From: a virus
Strand: one strand, 5' to 3'
DNA length: 56,397 nucleotides
IMG/VR virus record: IMGVR_UViG_3300044846_004564
Location: 1-56,397 of that record
Shown piece by piece: positions 43,593 through 53,288 of the stretch; position 1 is the first letter of the stretch; each line of letters opens with the position of its first letter. Both the position numbers and the translations under genes were made by a program. The notes below the pieces were generated by a model. The model saw nothing but the letters and a program-made list of their open reading frames with translations, did no database searches and was not told the origin of the DNA.

Positions 43593-44465
43593 ATGAGTTT
43601 TGTATATGATTTAGCGGATACTAGTTATAAGACACAAGTGTTCTATCAGTCGGGAAGTTGGATAAAACCTCAAGGTATAACTATGATATCCATTACTGCT
43701 ATTAGTGCTGGTGGTGGGGGAGCTGGTGGTGCTACTAACTCATCTGCAAATAATAGGTCAGGAGGTGGAGGTGGTGGAGGTGGATGTTTAACTAGATTAA
43801 TTATTCCTGAAATTTTTATAACAGATTCTTTGATAATAAATGTAGGTACTGGAGGTGCTGGGGGAGTATCGAGTGGAGGAGCTGGAAGTAATGGAGGTCC
43901 TACATTTGTTGATATGCCTGTTCCTGGTAATACTGATATATATACACGTATTATAACCACTTCAGGTGGTACTGGAGGTAATGGAGCAACTGCTGGTAAT
44001 GGAGGCTCCACCGCTAACGTTGCAGACGCATTATACTCAACGATTGGAGTTTGGACAACAATTGCAGGCCTTGGTGGAGGTGCAGGGACAACAACTAATG
44101 GAACTTCACTTACATGGGGTTCTCTTGGTATGTTATATGGGGGTGCTGGTGGAGGGGGTATGGCGGCAGGAGCTACCACACCAACAAATGGAGGAAATTT
44201 AACAGGTGCAGGTATAGTCCCTACAAATACTGGAGGACAGTCAGGTGGTGCAGGTAGTGTAGGGGTATTTTCATTAACCCCATTCTATTCTATTGCAGGA
44301 AGTGGTGGTGGAGGAGGTGGTACTACACCTGCTTCAGGTGGAGCAGGTGGTGATGGAAACATTGGTACTGGTGGTGGAGGTGGTGGTGCTGGTACCACAC
44401 CTACAGGTGTTGGAGGGACAGGAGGACGTGGAGGTGATGGTTTAGTAATAATACAGTGTTGGTAA
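43593..44465 (+). CDS. Glycine-rich tail-tip/adhesin-like protein, copy 2 of 3
   Basis: 290 aa. It shares with its neighbours an N-terminus with SWIKPQGITMISITAISAGG, then CLTRLIIPEIFITDSLIINV, and the ending GDGLVIIQCW. Between these, Gly-rich loops differ strongly in length and sequence, as expected for variable receptor-contact loops. It starts 12 bases after the first copy and ends 10 bases before the third. No signal peptide or enzyme motif is seen. Confidence 0.72.
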   Translation: MSFVYDLADTSYKTQVFYQSGSWIKPQGITMISITAISAGGGGAGGATNSSANNRSGGGGGGGGCLTRLIIPEIFITDSLIINVGTGGAGGVSSGGAGSNGGPTFVDMPVPGNTDIYTRIITTSGGTGGNGATAGNGGSTANVADALYSTIGVWTTIAGLGGGAGTTTNGTSLTWGSLGMLYGGAGGGGMAAGATTPTNGGNLTGAGIVPTNTGGQSGGAGSVGVFSLTPFYSIAGSGGGGGGTTPASGGAGGDGNIGTGGGGGGAGTTPTGVGGTGGRGGDGLVIIQCW

Positions 44466-44475
44466 AAATTTAATT

Positions 44476-45384
44476 ATGGATTTTGCATATAATTTAACAA
44501 ATAACGCTCACAAAACGCAAATATATTATACTGCGGGTCAATATGCTTACACTTTACCTAAAGGTATAACTATGGTCTATATCTTATGTATGGGTGCAGG
44601 AGGTGGAGGAGGAGGTGGATTTACTCGAGCCGCTGGTTCAGCTGGTGGTGGAGGTGGAGGTGGAGGAACAGGTGCTCTTACTCGTGTAGTTATACCTAAA
44701 ATTTTTCTATCAGATAGTTTACTCATATTGGTTGGTACGGGAGGACCAGGTGGTGCTGGTGGTAATCCTGCAACTGCGGGTACTGCTGGTGGTCAATCAA
44801 TTGTTAGTACTAACTTAGGTGGTACGGTGGCATTAAACAATTTATATATTGCTCAGGCTAATGGTGGTAGTGCCGGAAATCCTGGAACAGGTGCTGCGGG
44901 TGGTACAGGAGGTGCGGGAGGTACCGCGACAACTAATACAGGTATGGGTATGGTGTCATTAGGAACATTTACAAATAGAATTGGTATAACAGGTGGAGAT
45001 GGTAACGCAACTGCTTCACCACTTGCTGGTGTATATGGAACAGGTTCTATACCATTTTCTGCTGGACGAGGTGGAGGTGGTATAAATGCGGCAAACCCTG
45101 GTACAAGTGCAAATGGTGGGTCAATATCGGGTAGAGGTTTTGTTGTTGATGTTGTTGGAGGAGCCGCGGCTGGTGGGGCAGGTGTTAATGGAATGTTTAT
45201 GATGAAACCATTTGTTAGTCTTGGAGGTACAGGTGGTGCTAGTAACAATGCTGGTGTGGGAGGTGTTGGTGGTAAAGGGGGTCCTGGGTGCGGAGGTGGG
45301 GGAGGAGGTGCTGGAACATCTCTATCTGCTGGTGGTGCTGGAGGTCCTGGTGGTGATGGTTTAGTAATTGTAACTTGTTGGTAA
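44476..45384 (+). CDS. Glycine-rich tail-tip/adhesin-like protein, copy 3 of 3
   Basis: 302 aa. The pattern is the same: YTLPKGITMVYILCMGAGG, ALTRVVIPKIFLSDSLLILV, and the ending GDGLVIVTCW. Three tandem copies may assemble as a hetero-oligomer, or serve as a stock of sequence for recombination. The next gene is the free 72-aa module (9 bases later). Confidence 0.72.
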   Translation: MDFAYNLTNNAHKTQIYYTAGQYAYTLPKGITMVYILCMGAGGGGGGGFTRAAGSAGGGGGGGGTGALTRVVIPKIFLSDSLLILVGTGGPGGAGGNPATAGTAGGQSIVSTNLGGTVALNNLYIAQANGGSAGNPGTGAAGGTGGAGGTATTNTGMGMVSLGTFTNRIGITGGDGNATASPLAGVYGTGSIPFSAGRGGGGINAANPGTSANGGSISGRGFVVDVVGGAAAGGAGVNGMFMMKPFVSLGGTGGASNNAGVGGVGGKGGPGCGGGGGGAGTSLSAGGAGGPGGDGLVIVTCW

Positions 45385-45393
45385 TTATATAAT

Positions 45394-45615
45394 ATGACAT
45401 ACGTTGAAATTTCAAATATTAATGGTGTACCACCCTTTCAAATTTACTTATGTGATTTTGCGGAAAACAATTGTTCTTTAGTTCAGACAGAGTATGACCC
45501 TGTTTATTGGCCCGTTATTGTTAATTTACCTGTATCCCTTACAGGTTCAACTACAGTGTTTTGTAAAGTAGTTGATGGTAATTCTTGTGAGACAACTCAA
45601 ATACTTTCATGTTAA
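45394..45615 (+). CDS. Free 72-aa Cys module protein (plus-strand copy)
   Basis: 73 aa, the whole protein being one module: ISNINGVPPFQIYLCD, a Cys-containing middle (NNCSLV), and the end FCKVVDGNSCETTQILSC. It matches the N-terminal 74 residues of the protein at 22267 and the minus-strand protein at 53067-53288. Shared features are the G-x-PPY/F-x-I/V-x-(V/I/L)C opening and K(I/V)VD-x-x-xC closing. The opening also resembles a SprB 'GGTPPY' start, so the module may be a shortened SprB-like unit. It is followed by a SprB-repeat protein; the minus-strand copy has a related neighbour. Confidence 0.68.
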   Translation: MTYVEISNINGVPPFQIYLCDFAENNCSLVQTEYDPVYWPVIVNLPVSLTGSTTVFCKVVDGNSCETTQILSC

Positions 45616-45649
45616 ATGAATTAACTGTGTATAAAAACAGATTTTTTGT

Positions 45650-45657
45650 TATTTATA
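45650..45657 (+). promoter_or_regulatory. TATTTAT motif upstream of gene 45662
   Basis: TATTTATA lies 4 bases before ATG 45662, within GATTTTTTGTTATTTATA, nearly identical to the site before 33114. Confidence 0.5.
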
Positions 45658-45661
45658 AGTA

Positions 45662-47692
45662 ATGGCTTTAGGATTTCAAAATTGTTGTGACATTGAGGAC
45701 TATTTTTATGTAAATGGTATTCCTGGTTCTGTTTCAGAATATGAGATATATTATATTGAAACAACACAAGGTGATACGTTATGTGGAACATATGTTGAAT
45801 TACCTGAATTATTTTATGAACCTTTGGTTTATGATTTAGTTGGAATGACTGGACAAACAAGTTGTACTACTTGTAAATTATTAAATCCTTGTCCTACAGG
45901 TATTACTATTGATTTTAGTAGTCAGAGTACAGGTATTTTTACAACAGTAAATGAATGTACTATTAAAACAATTTTTCCATTCTATGTTGAATGTGATAGT
46001 GTGTTCCCAACATTAGATGAGTCAACAACTGGTTCAGTTAGTTTATTTGTCACGGGTGGTACACCACCATATAGTTTTTACAGTGCGGGAACTGAAACTC
46101 AAATTGGTCAAGCTATAGAACCAACAAATAATACTTATTTGTTGTATACTGACGTTATACCTGGTACATATTCAACAACTGTTGTTGACTATTATGGTGA
46201 TAATGTACAAGATATTGACTGTGTTATTCCTGAACTACCTGATTATATTTATGCTGAGTGTCAGGTTACAAATCCAACTATTAATGGATTTAATGATGGT
46301 AGTTTAACATTGTATGTAACAGGTGGAACACCACCATATAATTACTATTATTCAGGTTCTTCAATAACATTACCACTTACTAATTTAAGTGCTGGGACGT
46401 ACAACATTACAGTTGTTGATAGTGGAGTTGGAATTTATTCACAAACTGCAACAACATCTTGTTTAGTTGAAAATCCTGCTGAAATAATTTATCCTAATAA
46501 ATTATGTATGAATTTTGATTATTGTGGTGTTGAATTTTATTTAAATTTTACAAGTGCGTCAACCTACAATTTAAGACCGTTATATACTCTTGATAATCCT
46601 TCTGAGATTTCTGTCACAGGAATGAGTTTATTTTGGAATACAAGTTGGGTAAGTTCAGTTGAAAATCACAATTCACCATTACCAATACCAACACAATGTC
46701 AACAAGAACAAACTTGTTCATTTACTATTCAAAATCCTTTTGCAATTAAACCACAAGACAGTGGTTGGTACGGTTCAGGTACATTTACACCTGGACCAAG
46801 TATATCATCAATTATTGTAACTTCAGGTGTTTGTTCGGCGATAACACCAACATTAACAGTACAAGTTGAAAATTATTGTGATAATTCAACACAGTGTCAA
46901 GGAGGTGTAACTTTAATACCTAGCTCATCATTTGGTGGGCCATACACGTATTTTGTTGATGATGTTGAACAAAACTCACCTGTATTTTTTGGATTATGTA
47001 GTGGAGGTCACACGGCACAAGTAATAGATGGCGATGGTAATTTAAGTGATATTGTTTCATTTAATATTACATCAACAACACCCTCAACTATTGGTTATTC
47101 AAATTGTGTATTTTCTGCTGGAGATATTGTTAATTTAAATTCAGGTGGTAATAAAAAATGGAATTTTAAAACTGTAATATCTAATATACCGTCATCATGT
47201 CAACTAATTGGTAAAGTTAGAATAACTTATCAATATCTTTTCTCAGGTGTGACGGCAAATATTGGAATATCTCCAATATTACCATCGGGTACTTGGAATT
47301 TAATTATTAACCAATTAACAACACAACCTGCGGTTGGTAATTGTCCGGCATATGTTATTTATACTCAAGTTTACGAGTCAACAAATTATACTATAAATGT
47401 GTTTTCATCTACAATACAAATAAATAATTGTGGGTTCAGTTGGTTTTTTAATAATCCAGTAGGATTATGTACTAATAAAGATGTACGAGGTATTGTGACA
47501 GTTCAAATGTATTCAATCACTCCTAGTGGAGCTCAGTGTTGTATAACTATACCTCCGACTTATACTATTGGAACGTCTACTGTCCATATTAGATATAATA
47601 AAACAACACCGCCATCTGAAATTACATTAACTAATACAAGTCTTCTATGTAATCCAAGTACACCTTCACCACCGGCAGAAAACATACAATAA
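45662..47692 (+). CDS. Adhesin-like protein: MAL-CC head + SprB-type repeats
   Basis: 676 aa. Residues 1-80 are a Cys-rich head (MALGFQNCCDIEDYF; YYIETTQGDTLCG; SCTTCKLLNPCP) shared with the minus-strand protein ([26 protein letters not shown]). Residues about 100-275 hold two SprB-like modules (SLFVTGGTPPYSFYSAG; TLYVTGGTPPYNYYYSG, then LSAGTYNITVVDSG). The remainder is Cys/Asn/Thr-rich beta sequence with further weak modules (TLIPSSSFGGPYTYFVDDVE) and no catalytic motif. Expected to be part of the receptor-binding apparatus. It lies between the free 72-aa module and the collar/fibre-like gene. Confidence 0.68.
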   Translation: MALGFQNCCDIEDYFYVNGIPGSVSEYEIYYIETTQGDTLCGTYVELPELFYEPLVYDLVGMTGQTSCTTCKLLNPCPTGITIDFSSQSTGIFTTVNECTIKTIFPFYVECDSVFPTLDESTTGSVSLFVTGGTPPYSFYSAGTETQIGQAIEPTNNTYLLYTDVIPGTYSTTVVDYYGDNVQDIDCVIPELPDYIYAECQVTNPTINGFNDGSLTLYVTGGTPPYNYYYSGSSITLPLTNLSAGTYNITVVDSGVGIYSQTATTSCLVENPAEIIYPNKLCMNFDYCGVEFYLNFTSASTYNLRPLYTLDNPSEISVTGMSLFWNTSWVSSVENHNSPLPIPTQCQQEQTCSFTIQNPFAIKPQDSGWYGSGTFTPGPSISSIIVTSGVCSAITPTLTVQVENYCDNSTQCQGGVTLIPSSSFGGPYTYFVDDVEQNSPVFFGLCSGGHTAQVIDGDGNLSDIVSFNITSTTPSTIGYSNCVFSAGDIVNLNSGGNKKWNFKTVISNIPSSCQLIGKVRITYQYLFSGVTANIGISPILPSGTWNLIINQLTTQPAVGNCPAYVIYTQVYESTNYTINVFSSTIQINNCGFSWFFNNPVGLCTNKDVRGIVTVQMYSITPSGAQCCITIPPTYTIGTSTVHIRYNKTTPPSEITLTNTSLLCNPSTPSPPAENIQ

Positions 47693-47718
47693 AAATGAAA
47701 CGAAGATAATTATAAACA

Positions 47719-49890
47719 ATGGGATATATTATAAAAGAAAATCAAGGATTATTAATTACAAGATTAACGGACACTGGACGTAAAAAAATATCTGAAGGTA
47801 ATTTTAATGTTTCTTATTTTCAAATTGGAGACAGTGAGGTTAATTATACCTCAATTGCAAATTACGATATATCTAGTTTTCAAATACTTGAACCATCATA
47901 TAACGCTCAAAATTCAACAGGAGTTCCTAACTCAACTAAAAATAATGTTAAATATCCTTTTTATTTACAAGGCTCTTCAGGGTTAACTTATGGTATTCCA
48001 TTTATGGCATCTTCGGATGAGTCAGTATTTAATACTGCGTCACCTAACGGTTTCTTTGTAACCGCGAGTACTGCATCTACTTGTTTTAGTCCTTATCATA
48101 CAAGTGCATACACTTACAACTCACAATATGTTGTTAATTTATCAGGATTAACTGGTAACACTTCAGTTTTAACACTTATTTCCAATCCTTGTCCTGATTC
48201 TGTATCAGCGACAACTATTTCTGCGGGAACTCTTGTAACTATTTTTATGAGTGGTGGAAGTTCATGTGGATGTATCGATTCTTGTTATCCTGTATTAACT
48301 TACCAAGTTCAGAGTTGGAATTCAGGAACAACACAACTTGTTGTTGATAGACTATTACCTAATTTATCAGGTAATACTGGTCAAGCTAGATTATTTTTCT
48401 ACCCATCAGGTATGACAGGTTATGATTTACCGACACCTATGAACTATTGGAGTGATAGTGTTATTAATTATGAATCAGTTTGTACACCTGAAGATGGGTT
48501 AGTTAAAATTTGGAATATGAATATTCCGTGGTCTGAAAGTCCTGCGGGATTAATTTCGACATTATATAGTCAATATGGTGAATTTGGTTCCAAAGATTAT
48601 ATCAGTACAAAAGAATACTACGGATATATGTCGTCAAGTGGACAAACAGATACATCAGGTGTTACATATTATAATTCATACGGTGAACAAATATTAGTGA
48701 CCCCTGAAGAACAAAAAGCAATTTCAATTGTTCACTACACAAACAATACAATAATTAATTTTTATGGTGAAAAATTTGCTTGTGAAGCATATGACACAAC
48801 AAATCCTGGTGATACAGGACAAGCAAGAAATTTTACAATTAACCTGCCTTGGTTAATGTGGCATAAAAATCCAATTAGTTGTTGTAGTGGTGAAACATTT
48901 TGGATTGACCCACCTGGATTTAATGGGTACGATTTATTAACACCATACTATATTCAATCAAATGAAAATCTTGATATGAATAATCCGGGTATTAGATATT
49001 TTCATTTATATGATACTCACCCAAATCCTGATGGACGACCAAGTAGGGTTGGTAAAGTATTTCCTGATGATAAGGTAATTGTTTTTGATGATGAGGAAAT
49101 TATTGCCGCAATGACTTATGTTGCTAATAGAAACTATACACTACCTGCCCCAAAACTTGGATATAGTGCACCTGGACTTTGTAACGATACATCAACTGAT
49201 GGATTACTTGATAATGATAACCAATGTGTGTGGGTAACTTATGGTTTTGATGGGCCTTGGACTGGAATGCATTGTAATTATTATCAGAAAATAATTGGCC
49301 CTGTAACAGGTTGTAGTTTAACTGAACAAAACGTAACAGTTAAATTCGGAAATGAATTTAAATGTATGAAAACAGGTACTACACAAGGATTTTCAGCGAC
49401 TGACTTTTACATTTTAGCACAAACAGGAACAACATCACAGAATAGACCTAATCCAAATAATTGGGTTAGAATGAATTATTCTACCGCATTATCAGGTGGT
49501 TATATTAATCCATCAGGTCTTACGGCAACAACATTTACAATTACACCTACAACTTATGCTAATGGAACAACATATAATTTAGGTAATCAATTAGAGTTAC
49601 CAACTATTAGTAGTAGTTCATCAACATTATATTTTGGTGATGAATATTTCTTCTACGGGAATGTTAATACTGATATTCAGGCAACAATTTACGAAATGAG
49701 ATATCTTATAAATTTACCTAACGCACAATTTGTAAATTCATCAAATCCTACTTGGACACAAGGTATAACTCCTTATATGTCTGAAATAGGATTATATGAC
49801 GCTAATAAAAACTTACTTGTATTATCTAAATTCCAATCACCTCAAGTTAGACAAGGTATACAACAAGCGGTTGTTAAGTTAGATTTCTAA
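47719..49890 (+). CDS. Tail-fibre/collar-like structural protein
   Basis: 723 aa. The N-terminus (LLITRLTDTGRKKISEGNFN, then SYFQIGDSEVNY) and C-terminus (YMSEIGLYDANKNLLVLSKF, ending QQAVVKLDF) together resemble the start and end of the tail-fibre N-terminal domain of P2/Mu-type phages ('T..Gl..ia.a...g....i..f.iGdg... EiGLfD..g.L..v'), here split by a large insertion of about 640 residues. The insertion is Tyr/Asn/Gly-rich with Cys clusters (SSCGCIDSC; ISCCSGETFW). This suggests a connector that mounts fibres on the baseplate. It is the last virion gene of the plus-strand run; an AT-rich 56-base gap precedes the RuvC-like gene. Confidence 0.6.
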   Translation: MGYIIKENQGLLITRLTDTGRKKISEGNFNVSYFQIGDSEVNYTSIANYDISSFQILEPSYNAQNSTGVPNSTKNNVKYPFYLQGSSGLTYGIPFMASSDESVFNTASPNGFFVTASTASTCFSPYHTSAYTYNSQYVVNLSGLTGNTSVLTLISNPCPDSVSATTISAGTLVTIFMSGGSSCGCIDSCYPVLTYQVQSWNSGTTQLVVDRLLPNLSGNTGQARLFFYPSGMTGYDLPTPMNYWSDSVINYESVCTPEDGLVKIWNMNIPWSESPAGLISTLYSQYGEFGSKDYISTKEYYGYMSSSGQTDTSGVTYYNSYGEQILVTPEEQKAISIVHYTNNTIINFYGEKFACEAYDTTNPGDTGQARNFTINLPWLMWHKNPISCCSGETFWIDPPGFNGYDLLTPYYIQSNENLDMNNPGIRYFHLYDTHPNPDGRPSRVGKVFPDDKVIVFDDEEIIAAMTYVANRNYTLPAPKLGYSAPGLCNDTSTDGLLDNDNQCVWVTYGFDGPWTGMHCNYYQKIIGPVTGCSLTEQNVTVKFGNEFKCMKTGTTQGFSATDFYILAQTGTTSQNRPNPNNWVRMNYSTALSGGYINPSGLTATTFTITPTTYANGTTYNLGNQLELPTISSSSSTLYFGDEYFFYGNVNTDIQATIYEMRYLINLPNAQFVNSSNPTWTQGITPYMSEIGLYDANKNLLVLSKFQSPQVRQGIQQAVVKLDF

Positions 49891-49946
49891 ATTATTTACA
49901 ATTAAGTTAATTAATTTAATATTATGACTAATAACTAATATTAGAT

Positions 49947-50540
49947 ATGGCAAAAAGTATTAAAAATTCACCTAAAATTTTGGGTTTAGACGTTTCAACC
50001 AAAACAATTGGTGTAGCATTGTTTGATTTATCTTCAAGGGATTTATTGGAATTAACTCATGTTTCACCACAACCAAAACCAACACCTGAAACCAAGATTG
50101 AGGAAATGTTATTAAAATCTGCAACATTCAGAAAGAAATTGGAGGAATACAAAGGAGTTGGTGTCGTTAGATGTGTAATTGAAGAACCTTTGTTGAATAG
50201 TAATAATGCTTATACTATCGGAACACTATTGAGATATAATACATTGATTACTAAAGAAGTTTATGATGTGTTGGGTATTGTTCCTGAATATGTTTCAACA
50301 TATAACTCAAGAAAAGAAGCGTGGCCTGAATTGGTAAAGAAAAACGAGAAAGGTAAATATGTTTTGTTTGGAGGTTATCCTAAAGATTGTGATAAAAAGA
50401 TGATTATATGGGAACTTGTTGCTAAAAGAGAACCTCAAATTAATTGGTTGTATACAAGAAACAATACATTAAAGAAAGAAAACTTTGATATGACAGATGC
50501 TTATACTGTTGTATTAAGTTATCTAAATGCTAAAAAATAA
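49947..50540 (+). CDS. RuvC-like Holliday-junction resolvase / RNase H-fold nuclease
   Basis: 197 aa. It has the RNase H-fold layout of RuvC: ILGLDVSTKTIGVALFD with the first catalytic Asp (D15), RCVIEEPLL with E79/E80 and, near the C-terminus, NFDMTDAYTV with D181/D184 as the final acidic pair. Such enzymes cut branched DNA and in phages usually resolve recombination or packaging intermediates; T4 uses the unrelated gp49 for this. A strong terminator (50563-50586) follows. It lies apart from the other DNA-metabolism genes, between the fibre genes and the inverted cassette. Confidence 0.82.
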   Translation: MAKSIKNSPKILGLDVSTKTIGVALFDLSSRDLLELTHVSPQPKPTPETKIEEMLLKSATFRKKLEEYKGVGVVRCVIEEPLLNSNNAYTIGTLLRYNTLITKEVYDVLGIVPEYVSTYNSRKEAWPELVKKNEKGKYVLFGGYPKDCDKKMIIWELVAKREPQINWLYTRNNTLKKENFDMTDAYTVVLSYLNAKK

Positions 50541-50562
50541 TAAGATTTTTATTTTAAAATTT

Positions 50563-50586
50563 AAGGTGTCGTTTGACACCTTTTTT
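50563..50586 (+). terminator. Rho-independent terminator between convergent genes
   Basis: An eight-pair stem AAGGTGTC/GACACCTT with a GTTT loop leads into a run of Ts (81-86, the first two also in the stem). It ends the RuvC-like transcript. It also lies immediately after the minus-strand stop at 50588, but the minus-strand side has only a weak T run. Confidence 0.87.
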
Positions 50587-50587
50587 G

Positions 50588-53062
50588 TTATGTACATAAT
50601 ACCACTACACTACCTGATATACCATTACTTGCATAAACTTTAGTAGTTGTGGTATCATAATCAATACCTGATGCTCCACCACCAATACTACTTATTGTTT
50701 TAACAACTGTATTAGTTGTTGTGTTAATTACACTTATAGTAGAATCAAATGAATTTGTAACATATAATCTATTAGACGAATCTATTGTCATATCATATGG
50801 AGCACTACCCACTGAAATTGTTGAACCTGTTGATAATGTTATTGTGTTAACAGGGACAATTAAATCACTATTTTGAAGTGCTACGTACACTGTATTATTT
50901 GATATATTGACTTTACATGTTCTTGGATATAACGAACCTGGTAAACCAACAAACGAAACTGTTGAAATTACAGTATTTGTGAATACATCAATAACTGACA
51001 TAGTGTTGTCGTTAGCATTTGGTACAAATACTCGACCTAATGTTGGGTCAAATGATGGGTTAATTGGAGCATTACCAACAGATATTGTTGATGTTATTGT
51101 GTTAGTTAAAGTGTTAATTACGCTAACATTTGCAGTATTAAAGTTTGTCACATACATTTGATTATTAATAGAATCAAAACATATTCCTACTGGACCACCC
51201 GCACCAATAATTGTTGTTATTGGTGAATTTGTGTCACCATCTAATACGACAATAGTTGATGAATTATAATATGTGATATAAATATTGTTATTCAAAGTAT
51301 CTAGAGCCATTCCTTGAGGACCAATTTGTCCTGTTGAAATACTCAAATATGATGTATTATTTGTTTTGTCAATAACTTCAATATTGTTGAAAGGTGTGCT
51401 TGAAACATATGCGTAATCTGTTGATGGGTTTGATAACATATTATATAATGTGAAACCAGGTGTTATTGAAATTGTTGTTGTAACAAATGGACAATAAGGT
51501 GTTGTTGTTGGTGTCGGAGTAGGTGTTGGAGTAGGCGTTGCAGTTGTAACTGGGATACAAAATTCACAATCAAATAAATTACCACTCTCAATAGATTGGA
51601 GTGTGTTAGTAGGTGAACCTAAAATATCTGAATTGTAAGTTACACAAACAGATTTAAAGTCAATCACAGCACTAAATGTTGAACCTGTGTTAAACGGTAT
51701 TATTTCACCAACAATATATTTTTCGGGTGAGTTACAATCCAAAAGTAATTTTGAATATAAACTTGTAAATTTAGATGAGAATGTATCATAAGATACTGAA
51801 CCACTTACAACAACACTTTTAACAGCATTTGTTGGAGTAACACTTGGTGTTGGTGAAGGACCTGGATAACTGTAATTAACACCACTAAACGATAATGATT
51901 TACCGTTACACAATGGTGTAGGTGTTGGGGTAGTTGTTGGTGTTAATGTCGGTGTTATACTAGGTGTTGGTGTTGGAGTTGCTCCTGAAGTAATATTACA
52001 ATCAAATACTGCTGTAAAATCAAAAGTATTACATGCGTCAGTGTTTGATGGTGTTGGTGTAGGACATGAAGACCCAAAATATGTTACGTCTAAATCAGGA
52101 CAAACAGTATTACTTCCTGTTGGACCAAATAATTTACACTCACCATTTACACAAGTTGATAAACACCACTTTGTTTCACCAGTGTTGTAATATATGTAAT
52201 AAGGATTAGTTACGTCTGGCTTATAAAAAACATTTCTTCCTCCAAATACTCCATAGTTGTAATAAGTTCCATCATAATTTGTATAACCGTCTAAATTTGT
52301 GAATACACAATAACTTGATTGAGGACATGCGGTATAAGTTGGCGTTGCCGTTGGTGTTGTTGAAGGTGTTTGTGAAATACTTGGTGTTGGCGTATTACAA
52401 AATGTTGGTAGTGGGGTCTTTGTAATTGTTGGAGTTGGAGTTGTGGTTGGTGTTATTGATAATGTAGGGGTTGGAGTTGATGTTGTTGTCGGTGATGGTG
52501 TAATAGTTGGTGTAATACTTGGAGTAGGTGTAACCGTTCTTGTTGGAGTATGTGTTGGAGTAATACTTGGAGTTGGAGTATTTGTTGAGGTAACGGTAAC
52601 TGTTGGTGTTATGGTTGGAGTAATACTTGGTGTTGGTGTTATGGTTGGTGTAACACTTGATGTTGGTGTTTGAGTTTGTGTTTTTGTTGGAGTATTTGTT
52701 GGTGTTTTTGTTGGAGTGGTACTTGGTGTAACAGTTTTTGTTGGAGTGTTTGTTGGTGTTTTTGTTGGAGTAGCACTTGGTGCAGGTGTTGAAGTAGGTG
52801 TTGGTGTTGGGCCAGGAACACAAGGGTTCACGGTTGTACATGCGGTACAAGATGAATATGATGTTAAATTTATTGTTAATATGTTATAGATTGGAGTACC
52901 TGTAACAAATCCTGTTGTTAAATGTTGAGAACAACCTGAATAAAAATCAGTCTCCAAATAATAAGAGTTTCCGACAGTAAATGTTCCTGCAGAGTAAGTT
53001 GATTGAATTTGAAACGTAGTTCCACTACAACAACCTGAAAATGAATACCAACTTAAAGCCAA
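50588..53062 (-). CDS. Modular adhesin: MAL-CC head + TPT linkers + YVTN beta-propeller
   Basis: 824 aa on the minus strand, from TTG 53062, 4 bases after the stop of the 73-aa gene. The TTG start is supported by the match of [12 protein letters not shown] to MALGFQNCC at 45662. Residues 1-87 are the Cys-rich head. Residues about 88-235 are a long Thr-Pro linker. Two Cys-rich domains follow, separated by shorter Thr-Pro linkers. Residues about 520-824 are a beta-propeller of YVTN-type blades ([53 protein letters not shown]), about seven in number. Propellers of this type occur in surface proteins of bacteria and archaea, and a binding role is likely. Orientation opposite to all neighbours is the striking feature. 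Confidence 0.75.
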   Translation of the reverse strand: MALSWYSFSGCCSGTTFQIQSTYSAGTFTVGNSYYLETDFYSGCSQHLTTGFVTGTPIYNILTINLTSYSSCTACTTVNPCVPGPTPTPTSTPAPSATPTKTPTNTPTKTVTPSTTPTKTPTNTPTKTQTQTPTSSVTPTITPTPSITPTITPTVTVTSTNTPTPSITPTHTPTRTVTPTPSITPTITPSPTTTSTPTPTLSITPTTTPTPTITKTPLPTFCNTPTPSISQTPSTTPTATPTYTACPQSSYCVFTNLDGYTNYDGTYYNYGVFGGRNVFYKPDVTNPYYIYYNTGETKWCLSTCVNGECKLFGPTGSNTVCPDLDVTYFGSSCPTPTPSNTDACNTFDFTAVFDCNITSGATPTPTPSITPTLTPTTTPTPTPLCNGKSLSFSGVNYSYPGPSPTPSVTPTNAVKSVVVSGSVSYDTFSSKFTSLYSKLLLDCNSPEKYIVGEIIPFNTGSTFSAVIDFKSVCVTYNSDILGSPTNTLQSIESGNLFDCEFCIPVTTATPTPTPTPTPTTTPYCPFVTTTISITPGFTLYNMLSNPSTDYAYVSSTPFNNIEVIDKTNNTSYLSISTGQIGPQGMALDTLNNNIYITYYNSSTIVVLDGDTNSPITTIIGAGGPVGICFDSINNQMYVTNFNTANVSVINTLTNTITSTISVGNAPINPSFDPTLGRVFVPNANDNTMSVIDVFTNTVISTVSFVGLPGSLYPRTCKVNISNNTVYVALQNSDLIVPVNTITLSTGSTISVGSAPYDMTIDSSNRLYVTNSFDSTISVINTTTNTVVKTISSIGGGASGIDYDTTTTKVYASNGISGSVVVLCT
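52340..52815 (-). repeat. Thr-Pro mucin-like linker repeat, inverted relative to the others
   Basis: About 155 codons of [10 protein letters not shown] and T-P-S-I-T-P-T units. Read on the minus strand it contains CCAACACCAAGTATTAC, also present in the plus-strand tract at 22558, so the tracts are short inverted repeats of each other. Confidence 0.83.
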
Positions 53063-53066
53063 TTTT

Positions 53067-53288
53067 TTATATACTTGTGCAACCTGTTATTATGCAACCA
53101 TTTGCATCTACAACCTTCATACAATAGTGTGAAAACATTTCTATTGGAGAAGGTACTGTAAAATTATATGGTAAACTACCACTTCCAATACTTGTAATAT
53201 AATAACATGGACTACCACCTGAAAGACATATATAAACGTCAAACGGAGTGGAACCTGTAATATTATTAACCGTAATTGTTGTTGGCAT
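53067..53288 (-). CDS. Free 72-aa Cys module protein (minus-strand copy)
   Basis: 73 aa starting at ATG 53288. The sequence ([20 protein letters not shown]...; [15 protein letters not shown]) is a third copy of the module seen at 45394 and at the N-terminus of 22267. It is followed after 4 bases by a MAL-CC protein, the same order as on the plus strand (45394 then 45662). A TATTTATA motif lies 4 bases upstream in its own orientation. A fibre-associated role is inferred from context. Confidence 0.68.
   Translation of the reverse strand: MPTTITVNNITGSTPFDVYICLSGGSPCYYITSIGSGSLPYNFTVPSPIEMFSHYCMKVVDANGCIITGCTSI

Noticed and set aside
43157-45248. Pro-rich minus-strand open frames opposite the glycine-rich triplet
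   Set aside because: Reverse complement of GGT/GGA runs gives Pro/Ala codons without stops. The three plus-strand genes are mutually homologous, with conserved ends.
20059-50540. Diversity-generating retroelement targeting the adhesins
   Set aside because: No reverse transcriptase gene and no template/variable repeat pair with adenine-specific differences was seen in the window.
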